Shown piece by piece: positions 21,913 through 33,319 of a DNA stretch of 64,000 bases. Positions within the stretch are counted from its first letter, which is position 1. Each line of letters begins with the position of its first letter. The translations under genes and the position numbers were made by a program. Source of the stretch: Astrothelium macrocarpum (lineage: Eukaryota; Ascomycota; Dothideomycetes; Trypetheliales; Trypetheliaceae); NCBI GenBank assembly GCA_021030915.1, contig JAGEMR010000154.1, forward strand, positions 1-64,000. Direction: 5' to 3'. The notes beneath the pieces were generated by a model, which saw only the letters and a program-made list of their open reading frames with translations, was not told where the DNA came from and ran no database searches.

Positions 21913-23152
21913 TCACGCGGACTCAGGGCCAACAGTAGCGGATTTATCGGAGGGAAGACCATCTGAAACTCCGTTGTTAAACGGGTCCACAAGGAATCTT
22001 GTCAGTACAGGTAGGATGGCGTAGCGTGTAGGATTAGGATGGTATGGATCGGGAATCTTGGCAACCGGCCAGTGGTAGTCCTTTTGGCAGGAATCTTCAA
22101 ACCCATTGCGGAGATCGATGCCATCATCGAGCACCATGTATTCATACATGCGCAAGAGTAGTGCCAAAGGTGTATTCCCTATCACGTAAGGCAGTCGTAG
22201 TTCGCGGTGCTCAAGAACGAGCTGCATCGGTTAGCCAGTCCAGAGCATGCTGTCGCACGCCCACTTTTGTCCTATCAAGATAGTTATACAAAGTATCAAT
22301 AACAACCAAGTGTCCGCAGAAAGGAATCCTTCATTGATACCAGGCAAACGATCGTATAGTTGCTACATCATGCCCACTGGCAAACGTTACGTTAATATCG
22401 AAGTTGTACACATTCGCCGGCGAGTCGAGAAAGCTAATGCTGCTGCAAGCTTTGCATGAGACTGGCTGGGCCATATTAACATCATTCTGATCTCTTGGTG
22501 CGAGACTGATCGCAGAAGCTTCGAACAGAGCATCAGTATTGTCTAATACGGTCAGCACGACCTCGAGGTTTAAGCCGCTTTGAGATGGATGGGACAATCT
22601 ATCACTAATACGCCGTTTATCTCGACCCAATGTTTCTTTCGCTAGGTCCAGCATGGATGAGTCAGGGGCACATATAGCTACCGCAGGCATATGCTCCGTA
22701 CTGGCTCTGCCGATACATATTTCTTGTTCGAGGCAGAGACCAGTTCGGTATGCAATAATGCTCGAGCCGGCCGGGGTGTCTGGCCGCGCGCACGAGATCG
22801 AGAACTCTCTTTTAGAAGTCTCGTTTCGACACACAGAGCCTCTGAACTCGCTGAACTCAGACAGCATTCCGGGATGTGGACAGTTGACCATGGGTCTGAA
22901 AGCGAATCTTTTCGAAAATCTCGAATTGGCCGCCCAGTTATCGCGGTCTTCGACATTGGAGACATTGGAAACGGGTTGATAATCTAAGGCAAGACTCGTT
23001 TCGCTAGGTGTTCCTTTGATTAGTTCAATTGCCAATTCCTGTTCAAGAAAAACCTACACTGGGACGATATCATCAGGTAAGACTGCTGCAGAAACAACAC
23101 CCGAAAAATTAGTCACGAAAAGGAAGATCGCGAAGAAAGTAGTTAGAAACAT
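21913..23152 (-). pseudogene. Broken gene for a secreted protein
   Basis: A continuous ancestral frame of about 413 codons can be followed on the minus strand. It opens with a good signal peptide (ATG at 23,152; MFLTTFFAIFLFVTNFSGVV, then SAAVLP). It is interrupted by TAG at 23,054-23,056 (CAG to TAG fits CpA-to-TpA mutation) and runs on through VVLTVLDNTDALFEASAISL to TGA at 22,331-22,333. It then continues in frame (CGHLVVIDTLYNYLDRTK, HALDWLTDAA) and shifts by one base near 22,220 into RELRLPYVIGNTPLALLL, ending at 21,913. Two stops plus a frameshift indicate a pseudogene. The gene lies 170 bp from the RIPed element E1, so leakage of RIP is a likely cause. The family is unknown. Confidence 0.65.
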
Positions 23153-23319
23153 AATATTGCTGATATGTTGGCAGAGTTTTGAACATTAGAACTAAGATAA
23201 TACAGACCACTTGTATCCTTCGAATAGTTGATCCCGGCTCGGTATTACCGATCGCCTGTCATTTGTCGAATAACGATTCTCAGTGGGCGAAAGGGATAGA
23301 TTGTGGCGATGTAGGAGTA

Positions 23320-23384
23320 GGAGTCTCCACCACCATTCGCCCGGCCCGAGCATTCGTCCACCTAATTTTCGCGCACCACCACGA
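23320..23384 (+). repeat. E1 left terminal inverted repeat
   Basis: GC-rich arm beginning GGAGTCTCCACCACCATTCG. The first 37 bases match the right arm perfectly, with weaker matching further in. It is preceded by TA. Confidence 0.92.
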
Positions 23385-25340
23385 ATTCAAAAATTATTTT
23401 CTCCATTAATATGGATCTAATTAAAATAGTGATAATAAAAATAAATTTATAAAAAATTTTTAATTATTTTTAATTAATTGAAAAATATAAAATCTTTTAT
23501 TCGATATTATCGTGTTATCATAAAAATATCCAAAAAAATAAAATCAAATTTTTTTAAAATAAATTAATCAATCTTTTATAATATTAATAATTTATATTAA
23601 TTTAATGAATAAATATATTTATAAATTATAATATTCTATCAACGATTTGAATAATTCGGAATTTTATTATCAATATTTATAAAAAAAATATAAAAAAGAA
23701 TTAAATAAATTATTTTATATATTATTATTAATTATAATTAAAATCAGAATTTTTTATTATATTTAATTTTATTCAAAAAAAAAAAAATAATTATAAATAA
23801 TTTAAATTATATTTTGATATAATATTATTCATTAAATTATATTATTTTATAATTAATTATATATTAGATATCCATCAAAATTGAATAATATAAAATTCTA
23901 TTATAAAATATATGAAATATAAATAAGAAAGATTTTATTATGAGTCAAATTTCATTTTATTGTTATGTATTTAATAGATCAGTTTATGAACGAGATTTTT
24001 TACGCGGATCAAATACGGACGGCTTTCATAAATAAATTATTATTTTTATTATTATTTTCATAACCGATGAGATTTTATCTCCGTCCATAATTTATAATAA
24101 TCAATCCAATTCTATTCAGAATTCGTGATTTTAAAATATAAATTCTGATTTTCATAAATATAATTTTTCATCTTTTCTAATAAATTGGACGAATAATAAA
24201 ATTGGATTTAATTAATTAATAAAAATATTTGATAAAAATATCAAAAATATAATGAATAATGATTTTAAATAAAAATTATTTATAATTGATGGTCATGAAT
24301 TTTATTTTATTATAAATTTTTTTAATTATTATTATGATTAGCGAATTCTGATTATTATTTATTCTTTTTATTCTATTCATCGTTTTTAATCATTGAATGT
24401 GAATTTATTCAGATCATTGGCCGAATATTATTTTATAAAATTAGATATCTGGATTCAACGTATATAAATCCTATTAAATCTCATAAAAAATGATTTTTTT
24501 TCATTATTCTGAAAGATATATGAATTAATATTTATATCAAAAAATATTATTAATAAATGATTCAAAATAAATCTCCAATTATTTAATTCTTTAATTATAT
24601 TTAATTAAATTAATATATAAATTTTTTAATAATATTCAGAATGATTTATTAATTCAGATATTTTAATTAATATCAATTTTAGATATTTAAAATAATTTCA
24701 TAAATAGATTAATATTAAATTGGATCCGTTATAATAAATAAAAATGAATAAATGATATATCAAATTATTCCATCAGAATACACGAATTTGTCTTTTAAAA
24801 ATGGAAAATTCGAATTTTAAAAAAATAATCAAAATTTAAAAAAAATATATAGAATAAAAAAAATAATTTGATATATCTTCAGAATTTGATAGAATAAAAT
24901 TCTATAATTTTATCAAAATAATACGAGTCCGTGAATTATAATAATAATAGAAGGAGGCTGAGCGAATAGAAAAAGAATAAAAAGAGGTTCAAAAGGTTCA
25001 ATAACAGGCTGATAGACAAATCAAAGCAGAATAGAAGGCAGAACGAAAACGCGCCCGGCAAGAAATTCAGTAACAGTGTAAAAAGGAACGAATTGTTCAA
25101 AAGTAGTAGAAAGAGTAGAATATAATCAAACAGGTTCAAAACGTTATGTGTGTGAATACGGAGGTATTGAATGAGGCGAAAGCAAATTCTCGTATAGATC
25201 ATTTGCGGCGACCATAAAAAATGCTACAAAGCTATTTAGATTAAAATTAATAATTCAATTTCAGCGCATAATTCAGAATTATCAAAAAATTCAAATCCGA
25301 TCTCATTATTCGTTGTTATTGTTGAGATAATTAGGTTCGA

Positions 25341-25408
25341 GCGCGTGGTGGTGAGAGTCAAATTCGGTGGGCGAATGCTCGGGCCGGGCGAATGGTGGTG
25401 GAGACTCC
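25341..25408 (-). repeat. E1 right terminal inverted repeat
   Basis: Reverse complement of the left arm, followed by TA. It has kept its GC-rich sequence although the neighbouring interior is AT-rich. Confidence 0.92.
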
Positions 25409-25410
25409 TA

Positions 25411-26213
25411 CCCGACTCCCCCGGCATACCGCGTTATCGGAGTAATGTTGAGGTCGGAATTGCGATACAGCAGGTTCCCAATCTTAGAGTACTTCATGCT
25501 TTCGCAACCAGGCGACAGGCAAAGATTTGATAAAAGCCGAAAACTCCATTATCAAAGGGTGTCGACCGTAACAAGAGAATGACAAGCCTAATGAAAACTA
25601 TCGGTTTTTTGTCCGGTAACAAAACATGCAAACAGTGAAGCAGGATTGATAGTTTATTGCATAAATGCAAAACGCACATGTGATAGAAACGACATGATAA
25701 CTAGTCATGGAGGTGATCGGATAGCCGGTTCCAAGATCAGGACGTATTGTTAATAACCCTCAGAAACGTAGCGGAAGGGAAGAATTAGAGTCTATCACAT
25801 ACGGCACAGGGCAAACTCACCACAAAGGATCGGCAGAAATCCCAGAAAAAACTGTCATGTATCCTTTAGAGGTTCCAATTTTCAAGAACGGTCTCCTCCG
25901 CATTTGTATAGCTGACGGCGTCTCCTACGGTCCATGGCATCTCGACTTGCGACCACTCTAGGAGCCGTGAGACTTCTCAATGTGAACATATCATGATTTG
26001 AGCAATGCAAATATTGCTAGTTGGTCATCGCCATTCCGGACGGCCTCAAGCGACCTCAAGAGTGGGTGTCTACAGATAATCATACATGCACAATTGTCCT
26101 CACCCAGCGCCTATGCCATGCCCTTATAGGGTCTCGGTCCTTCCCTACTCCATGAATTATCCCCAGTCAAGCGCCTATAGTATGCAGTTGTCTTCTCAGT
26201 CTTCTCAGTCTTC
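25411..26213. other. Intergenic boundary between accessory and core blocks
   Basis: Normal composition returns immediately after E1. No coding sequence is recognised up to the end of the RPC31 gene. Confidence 0.5.
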
Positions 26214-27196
26214 TCAATCTTCTCCCGCTCCATAATCATAGTCACCATCATCACCATAGTCTTCCTCCTCCCCATTATCAAAGTAATTTTGCTCGTAATC
26301 ATCGGCCTCTCCATCGTCAAACTCATCATCGTCCATCTCAAAGTTCAGCTCATCATCAGGCTCCTCGCCTTCTTCATCTTCATCTCCAGGCGCATCTTTT
26401 TCATTGGTGTCGGTTGCTTTCTGCTTACCAGCTGCACGCGACGCAACCGCTTCTTCAATCTTCTCAAGACGACTGAGCTTGCGACCAAGGGAGATGCCAA
26501 GCTTTTTGAGTGGTTCGAGTGAATGTCCATCCTCTTCTTCATCTTCGTCATCGTCCTTGTTGTTTGGATCAAGAGCGGGATGTAATTCCTCTGGGAAGAA
26601 TTCCTTAACTACTCTGATTAGCACCAATGACAAACACACCAAATTTGCCGCCAAGACTCACCAAATGGTCTCGTATGAAGTTGGGGGATTTTGCGCCGAT
26701 GCTTTAGGAATTTTTGAGAGGAGTACGTAGGTTGGCCGCTGAACGGGTCAAAAGTAGCTGCTGGAGGTGGTGGAGCTTTGCCAACACGCACGCCGCGGCC
26801 TAGTATAGCGTAAAGAGGTCCATCGTGAATGCGTTCGCGTAAGGCGCGGTAATGCGCGACTTCAATCTTTTCTTTGCGTCGTGGCGGGATAGGACGTGGG
26901 ACATCCTGAGGCTGTTGGTTATTCAGTAAGCACAAGTTCCACCATCAGTCAAAATCCCAATAACAATTCTGGAGTTCCAAGTAGGCCAAGATGGAAGAGC
27001 AGTGGACAGACATGGCAAATACCGTCTGGTGTTGAGAAATATCCCGCAGACGACTTACATGAGCAAAGCCGAGAGCAGGTGTGGAATCCATCACGAGTGC
27101 GGAACCTTCAGGAACGCCTCCCGTAGTGGTTTTGTTTCTCTCGTCGCTGACAGACATCGGCTTGCCCGCCGCTGAAGCCTGATTTCTTGGTGACAT
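26214..27196 (-). CDS. RPC31: RNA polymerase III subunit RPC31 (Rpc7)
   Basis: Subunit of the Pol III-specific RPC31/34/82 heterotrimer that acts in transcription initiation in the nucleus. Exons 27,196-27,059, 26,911-26,662 and 26,611-26,214 give 261 residues. The introns (147 and 50 bp) have GTAAGT...CAACAG and GTGAGT...CTAATCAGAG signals. The conserved core is present: FDPFSGQPTYSSQKFLKHRR and VVKEFFPEELHPALDP, with a Lys-rich middle. The C-terminal third is extremely acidic (Asp/Glu/Tyr), the hallmark of this subunit. The start is the first ATG of exon 1. It is divergent from the HSM3-like gene with 419 bp between starts. The assignment rests on the motif order and acidic tail. Confidence 0.88.
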
Positions 27197-27615
27197 TTTG
27201 CAGAATCGCAAAAAGCACGCGTAGTAAAATCCGAAATTTGCTACCGAGAGACTGCAGAAAATACCTCTATTGACGCCGGAATGCTCGAATCCGTATTCCA
27301 GAACTGCGAGAGAGGAAACTCGGGGGTCACCATAATTGAAGCACTAGGCGAGAGTAACGAAACTTCGTCATAAATAGAAATGAAGTGGGGAGTCATTAAG
27401 CAAACAGTGGAACTTTGAACCGTGGGGAACCTGAGCGCGTCGGGCGGTGAGGCTGTTTACCTGGTGACATCACAAGGCCTGATTCAAATATCACCATCAC
27501 CAACGACGCCAGGACCTTCTTTAAGCAGACACTCAAATATCTTTGCGACTCAGCAAAATTTCTTCCGTCCACCTGCCTGGTCACCCTAAACGCCTTTCTC
27601 CTAAAATGCAGAATC
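27197..27615. promoter_or_regulatory. Shared divergent promoter, RPC31 and HSM3-like gene
   Basis: 419 bp between two start codons pointing apart. Both genes are housekeeping in nature. No specific element was identified. Confidence 0.5.
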
Positions 27616-29958
27616 ATGGCAAGCAACGCCAACCTCCTGGAACAACTTGAAAACCACATCGCCAATGTTCAACAAAATCCAACTACACCTCTGGATGAAA
27701 AGCTTTTTGGGGCCAGCAGCACCTTTCTTGCCCCAAACCTTTCTCCAGATGTATCAACACACCTCATCCGGATGCTGGCAGGCCTGATCAACACGCTTCA
27801 ACAAGACCCGAGCCCACTAAATCATCTTCTACTCAAACTTTTGGCACCTTTCCCCTTTTCTGACATACTCTCTTTTGACTTCTCTGTAGACCTTGTTGCC
27901 GGTCTTAATCCTGAAGCCCTATATTTCAACTTGCTCACTCTCTCTATACTTGAGAAAGCAACGGCGTCCCATAACGATGCTGCTATACTAGCCACTAAGC
28001 CTGCTATCGTCCTTGCTCTTGTCCAACTGTGGTTCAGCACGCCTGATACGGCAATTGCAGATAAGGCCGGACAGGTCGTATTGGGGCTACTGAAAGCTGA
28101 CGAACAGACACCTGAACGTGCCAGCGAAACTACAATCACCCAAACCGGGTCTGATCGAGGTCCGGTATGGAGACGGATATTTGGGGACAGAGACATTTAC
28201 TCTCTCTTCTACGCATGCTGCAGCCTTGAGACCCCACATCGTGATACACAGCTCTCCAAAAGACAAAAGACATTGGCACAGGCCAGACTATTGCAATGGC
28301 TTCCCAAAGTAGCAGCTCTAGACTGGACCATGGTCACGCATAGTCATCACCTCGAAGTCGAAAAATTATACAATCCGAAGCCCACAGATAGGGGGCTTTT
28401 GCAGTTTGCTGTCTGCAATATGGTCGATTATAAAGAGGACGTTTTGATGCACATGAGTCTAATAAACTTTTGCGGCGATCTCTTAGAGCAAATCAAAACG
28501 AGCGGCACACAAAGGTAGGTCACCTCAAGTTTCAATCGTTCTCATCACGAATCGCAAAGGAAACAGTTTGGAACTTACGTGCTGGAGAGACCTTCAATTA
28601 CGATAGACGTCTCAGTCCCGAGACGCATCTTTCAATAAAAGACCTCTTATTTCCAATGGTTCCAATTCATGTTGAGGGGCTACAAAACATGCATATGGCA
28701 GATCCTCTATTTTTGGGGATCATGGAATTTTTTTGGTCTTTCTTGTAGCCCTACTGCCTCAACATCGGAGAGTCGCTAATTTCTGATGAAATTACCGGCC
28801 GTAAAATTCGTTTCTGTTATCGATGATATTTGGAGGTCAATCCAATTCGTACGCAAAACTACAGCAATTTTATAGCATCAAATCTACAAAATAAGCAGTT
28901 GGCTAACGGTAAGAAGGGGCGAAAGCTCTGTTGGCTTAGATTTCCTCATCGCTACTGGCGTACATGCCAGGAATTTGTCATTCTATCTCCAACCAGAAAA
29001 TCCATCCCACGATCCAATGGACGTCACCTTCCTTTATGGAGTCTCTGCTCGTTATTGCTCATCCTACGCTTCTTGTTTGCCGGATCATTTTCTTCACAGC
29101 AGCACACTTCCAGCCTCTCTACATAGGTTATCAAAGGCCCTTGCTCTTCCTCCTAGCAAATGGGCACATGGAGACTCTCCGAAGCACGATCTTCACGTCC
29201 TTGCCTCAATTCCTCGTATAGCGCTGCTGCCACAGTTCAGTACTGGTTCCACATGGTTGGATTCTCCGCTGTACCTTATTCCTTCAAGTCAGACTAATGC
29301 AGATGCGCTGAGTACCCTGGCTACCATCTTTCACGGGCCTCGTGAGCGCAAAATGGGGGTTTCCCGCCTCAATGCATCACGTACAGATGACGAAAATCAT
29401 TTCACAGAGGACGAGGCAGCAGCAGCAAGAGTACTTTTCTATCTCTACCAAAGTCATCAGCCTGGCCTCTTTGCAGACGTCATTGCTCACGCGGACACAG
29501 TCGCCCTTACGGAAAAGGCACTTGCTGCCATAAATCTCATCACAGCTATAATAACTGCGGAATGGGCTCCGCTACCCCTGAACCATAGTTCATTACCGAC
29601 AGAGTCTGCCCTTGATGCACTGATGCCGCAGCCGGCACTAGCGACACCCAGTACAGGCGTCCTTGCTATGCTCTCTCCACCCTCGCTCGAACATGTCATT
29701 CCCTATCTACTACGACCAGCACAGTCGTTCACAAATTTGGTCGGCGGTCGTGGAGACACGGAGAGTGCGGCATACACAGTTGCCCTTGCCAAATATGACG
29801 CCCTCAAGGCACTGCAGGTACACTTCGGCGAGCTGTCGCACAATGAAAAACTCCCGGAATATGGGGACATATTGGGAGTCATTAACAAGCGGGTCAGGGA
29901 GGGCCCTTGGAATCGTGAAGGCGAAGCTGGGGGTAGGATTGGGACCTTGGAACTGTAA
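27616..29958 (+). CDS. HSM3: HSM3/PSMD5-type proteasome assembly chaperone
   Basis: Alpha-helical repeat protein that, in yeast, binds the Rpt1 C-terminus and helps assemble the 19S proteasome base; fungal entries are often named DNA mismatch repair protein HSM3. Exons 27,616-28,514 and 28,914-29,958 give about 647 residues. The donor is AAAG/GTAGGT; the acceptor ACGGTAAG lies just after a GGCTAAC branch point, and the junction restores SSVGLDFLIATGVHARNLSF. The N-terminal part (LLEQLENHIANVQQNP, many helical Leu-rich segments) and the C-terminal helical domain match the two-domain fungal layout. The 399-bp intron is far longer than any other here and might hide an exon. The start codon lies after a pyrimidine-rich leader. 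Confidence 0.8.
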
Positions 29959-30129
29959 ACAGCCAATGGCTTATAAGTAAAGGGTTTAGAAAGCACCCAG
30001 TAGCAAGGTCCTCAAAGCAATTTGAAGCCATTAAAAAGAACATCCCATCCACAGTCTACCTAAGACATGCTTAGTAAAATGTTTCTCTTCGACATCTCAA
30101 CCAAAGAATCACAAGCCATCAAAGAACGC

Positions 30130-31692
30130 TTACGCCATGCCAACAAGATCCAAAATATCCTTCGTTTCCTTCCGCAGTTCCACCCATCCATCACTCTCAA
30201 CCTGAATAATCTTTCCATCAACACAGACACGGCGCCATTTAGGGATACTTTCTTTGCCCTCGAAATCAATCCTCAACCCGTCAATTTCTTCATAACTCAC
30301 TCGTTTGTCTTCGACGTGTTTGCCCCCTTGGTAAGCCAATCCCATAATCTCCATTATTTCTTTTCCATCCAAAGGTCCAAAATGCACAAGTCTCAATTTA
30401 CCATCCAAGGGTTTAGAATGTGGAGATATTGTAAACGCTTCCTCCAGATTTGAAACCAGGGTGGCCAAGATATAGGCATGTTTCTGACGATTTAGAGTCT
30501 CCCACACCAGATCATCCTTTGACGCAGCCTTTGCTTGATCATCGTTCAACTGCATGCCAATCGCCTCATCGCTCCTCTTGCGTAGTACAGAAACTTTACC
30601 CTGATATTGATGTGGAGCACTGCCATCAGAGGGAAATAAAGCTTCCTTGGCCGCCATTTGAAATCGCGTTGCGCCATACTTACGATATTCTTCAGTGTCA
30701 CTGTCAGCCACAAGTCCGGCATGCATACCCCAGCTACATACTACAGCACCCCATAGTGTATTAATCTGGTTCTCATCAGTAGGCAAGGGCTCTTCTTGCG
30801 TTCCAAAAGCAGTTACAAGACGCGCTCCAGCGGAAAAGGTGATCCGAAACACAGGCAAGCTTCGATAGGCTCCTCGCAACATACACGAGAGGCCCAAAGT
30901 ATGATCTTGAGTGATCCCGATTGAATGAGCAAGCGCATTTCCTGTCCCCATTGGCACCAAACAGATGATAGGTTTCACATATGCAGACCCGAATTCTGTC
31001 AAAGTCACTCCGCCACTGTCTCCACGTCTGAACAAGGCATTGACGAAATCGACCACACCGCCATCGCCTGATAAGAGCATAATTGCTTGCTGAATACCCT
31101 TGCAGGCGCGAGGAAGAATGATCGATGCAACGAGCTGGGTGATGGAGCGCTCAGACTCTGTGCGGTGAACAACGTAGCCATCATTTTCATGACGGCCTAG
31201 ATCAGCAAGTAGAGCCTTGATCGAATGCTGAAAATGGGCCTCAGCAAGGCCGGTTCCGGATTTAGTAGAAATAATGACATGCAGATTCGGCCAGGCGGAT
31301 CGGGTACCCTTGTCGACACTCAGCTGCCAGCAGGATTGTCTGCCTAGGGAATAGTCATGAATAAATTGGTGTGGGGGATTAGTGGCAACCAAGCTTCGGA
31401 ATAGTGTGATTCCCTTTGGCTGTGGACTGGAAGACTCAGGTTCCGTGTCCTGAGGTGGCGGCCGAACGTAGAGAAGAGTGTAGTCCTTGGGAAGGTGAAT
31501 GTTTACTGGCACTGTGGCAATAATATCTAATCCAGATATGGTGGAAATGATGTTTGTATCTTCCAATCGATAGGTCAAACACTGTTTGGACGGTTCATCA
31601 GACCGATTTTCATCGCGTGTATACTTGAATTCGACAGGCTTGCCATCTACCTGGCCCATCGACCGAAGCGCCGTTGATTGTTCCGCGCCCAT
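30130..31692 (-). CDS. Diacylglycerol/sphingoid-base kinase-like lipid kinase
   Basis: Cytosolic lipid kinase with a DAGK catalytic domain, 520 residues, single exon. The glycine-rich nucleotide-binding motif LLSGDGGVVDFVNALF (about residue 207) and the second loop LVPMGTGNALAHS are both intact. The C-terminal domain contains the expected HFGPLDGKEIMEIM and WVELRKETKDIL-like segments. The N-terminus MGAEQS fits the N-myristoylation pattern MGxxxS, which could place it on membranes. Substrate (diacylglycerol, ceramide or long-chain base) cannot be told from sequence. It is divergent from the acid phosphatase-like gene with 348 bp between starts. It converges on the HSM3-like gene, with ends 171 bp apart. 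Confidence 0.85.
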   Translation of the reverse strand: MGAEQSTALRSMGQVDGKPVEFKYTRDENRSDEPSKQCLTYRLEDTNIISTISGLDIIATVPVNIHLPKDYTLLYVRPPPQDTEPESSSPQPKGITLFRSLVATNPPHQFIHDYSLGRQSCWQLSVDKGTRSAWPNLHVIISTKSGTGLAEAHFQHSIKALLADLGRHENDGYVVHRTESERSITQLVASIILPRACKGIQQAIMLLSGDGGVVDFVNALFRRGDSGGVTLTEFGSAYVKPIICLVPMGTGNALAHSIGITQDHTLGLSCMLRGAYRSLPVFRITFSAGARLVTAFGTQEEPLPTDENQINTLWGAVVCSWGMHAGLVADSDTEEYRKYGATRFQMAAKEALFPSDGSAPHQYQGKVSVLRKRSDEAIGMQLNDDQAKAASKDDLVWETLNRQKHAYILATLVSNLEEAFTISPHSKPLDGKLRLVHFGPLDGKEIMEIMGLAYQGGKHVEDKRVSYEEIDGLRIDFEGKESIPKWRRVCVDGKIIQVESDGWVELRKETKDILDLVGMA

Positions 31693-32040
31693 TTGGGTAG
31701 TGTACCACGGATGTCAAACAGACGCTAGCTACTGTGCCTCTATTCTGCATCTCAAAATAACCTCTCTGGAGCGAATCAAGGGTGGGAAAAAAAAAAGTTA
31801 CAAGGCTATCACGTGTAGTGAGACGGAGCTCCAGCTGCCATAGATAGTGGAGCAGACCCTTGCACGCAGCCAGCCTCGTGTGAGACAATCAATCTCCAAG
31901 CGTCAGCTACGGCAGCAGACTTGGACTTTAAAATTCTTACATTTTCAATTCTGATCTAGATGCTTCGTTGATCAGGAACTCGGCGTTAGTCCTTCACATT
32001 AATATCTTCATTCTCCCCAGGCGATTGCGCCGTCGCTGAA
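31693..32040. promoter_or_regulatory. Shared divergent promoter, lipid kinase and MGGW protein
   Basis: 348 bp between opposite start codons; holds an A-tract near 31,790 and CT-rich sequence before 32,041. No known binding site was identified. Confidence 0.45.
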
Positions 32041-32890
32041 ATGGGTGGTTGGGTTCGTCTGCCAAGAAATCTCGACTTGAAGAGTTGATAAACTCTAATC
32101 CAAATTCTAGGGCATTTTCTTCATCATCGTCGTCATTCTCCTCATTCTCACTGCTGTCGGCTGGATAATGTGAGCACACCCCATTTCCACCCTCCATGGC
32201 CCACAACACAGCCAGCACCAAACCCATCCTTCATCTCACCAGAGTTTAATCTGATATTCGTTCACCAGATTTACGCACCTCCGTGCCCGCCGTCTTGGCC
32301 TCCCTCCACCTTCACTCAACCCTTTCGCCTCTCGCACCTCCTCCTACGCCGCTCCCTCCTCTGGTGGCTCTGGCCTCGTCGCCTGGGCAAAATCGACCTT
32401 CTCTTCATTTCGCAATCGCCGTACCGCCGACGGCGCTTACGAAGGCACTTCGCTCGGTGCTACACCCAACTCCGCTACTGCAAGCCGTCGTGGGTTTGGT
32501 CCGCTCGATCCTGATGAGGCGTGGGATGCAAGGGTTGGGCATGAAGCGGATATCTATGAGCCTGGCAGCGGGTACCATGAAGATGACGAAGAGATGGGCT
32601 TGAGGAGTGGGGCCGGCTATGTGCCGAGGACTCCTGGATTTGGAGTTGGAGGCGAGAGTGAAGCGAGGCGGGGAGAGTTGGATGCAAGGTATGAAGAGGA
32701 AATGACCGGTAGGGCTCGTGGGAGGGGAGGGGAGGATCCGTTTGGAGATCAGGCAGAGCGAAGCGATATGAGTTTGAGGGGGGTCAGCCCAAGGCCGATT
32801 GACACGGGGAACCACCGGGCGACAAGGAGTTTGGCGAGTCAGGATGATAGTCCAGAGGAGAGGAGGAGTATGTTTAGAGAGAACATGTAA
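32041..32890 (+). CDS. Acid phosphatase-like single-pass membrane protein (MGGW family)
   Basis: Conserved Pezizomycotina protein usually named acid phosphatase-like, though I see no phosphatase motif. Exons 32,041-32,052, 32,111-32,169 and 32,269-32,890 give 230 residues. The first exon codes only MGGW; splicing yields MGGWGIFFIIVVILLILTAV, the family's N-terminal membrane segment, followed by THLRARRLGLPPP and a cytosolic tail with RRGFGPLDPDEAWDARVG, SLRGVSPRPIDT and the terminal RRSMFRENM. These blocks match the family closely in my memory. Donor 1 is an unusual GTTCGT, but the acceptor has a CTAATCC branch point. No ORF in a single frame shows the full gene, so automated calls could miss the start. 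The function is unknown. Confidence 0.85.
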
Positions 32891-33319
32891 GATAGTTTCG
32901 GAGCCGCACGACTTTAATCGTGTCGGATATATACCTAGGGTTCTTTCATGGTGCGTGACAGTACATGGCAAGCATTGCGTTTGGCAATTGGTGTATGGTC
33001 CAACCATCAGGCTTACAACTTTTACTAGTCATTGACGAAGCTTGTGATCGAGAGCCCATCATTGTATCTTTTCTTAGGTATTACTATCCTCCACAGCAAA
33101 ACCGTGGCGAGATCCCACGTCATAAAGCGAAAACGAAAGTGTTTTCTATTCCAGTCATGCTGGGTAGCAAGGTGATATTAGGTCAGAGACACTTGACAAT
33201 AGACTGGTCTAAATGCGGGGGAAACTACTGCAAATTCCATCGCCAAACTCCTCAGATACTGTGATCTCGTCAGATGCACACACTACTTCATCTTCTCGAC
33301 TACATCAAGGAAATCTATC
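32891..33319. other. Intergenic, nothing recognised
   Basis: Terminator of the MGGW gene and promoter of the cyclase-family gene. No coding frame or repeat is seen. Confidence 0.5.

Larger units (their letters stand above)
23320..25408 (+). mobile_element. E1: RIPed pogo/Fot-type (Tc1-mariner) DNA transposon
   Basis: 2089 bp, bounded by inverted repeats of about 64 bp and flanked by TA on both sides (23,318-23,319 and 25,409-25,410), as expected for Tc1-mariner insertion. The interior is AT-rich and full of stops, but reading through them shows a DDE_1 transposase on the plus strand. Segments include ILSPSIIYNNQSNSIQNS at about 24,070-24,130, TNNKIGFN, the IIDGHEFYFI catalytic Asp segment near 24,285, SLAEYYFIKLDIWIQR near 24,430, and a Lys/Arg/Gln-rich C-terminus at 24,940-25,080. 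Gln and Trp codons are the ones most often turned into stops, consistent with C-to-T mutation. It cannot encode a functional enzyme. Confidence 0.88.

Noticed and set aside
32405..33007. 200-codon minus-strand frame opposite the MGGW gene
   Set aside because: Shadow of the plus-strand tail; Pro/Ser/His-rich composition follows from the Gly/Arg/Glu codons opposite.
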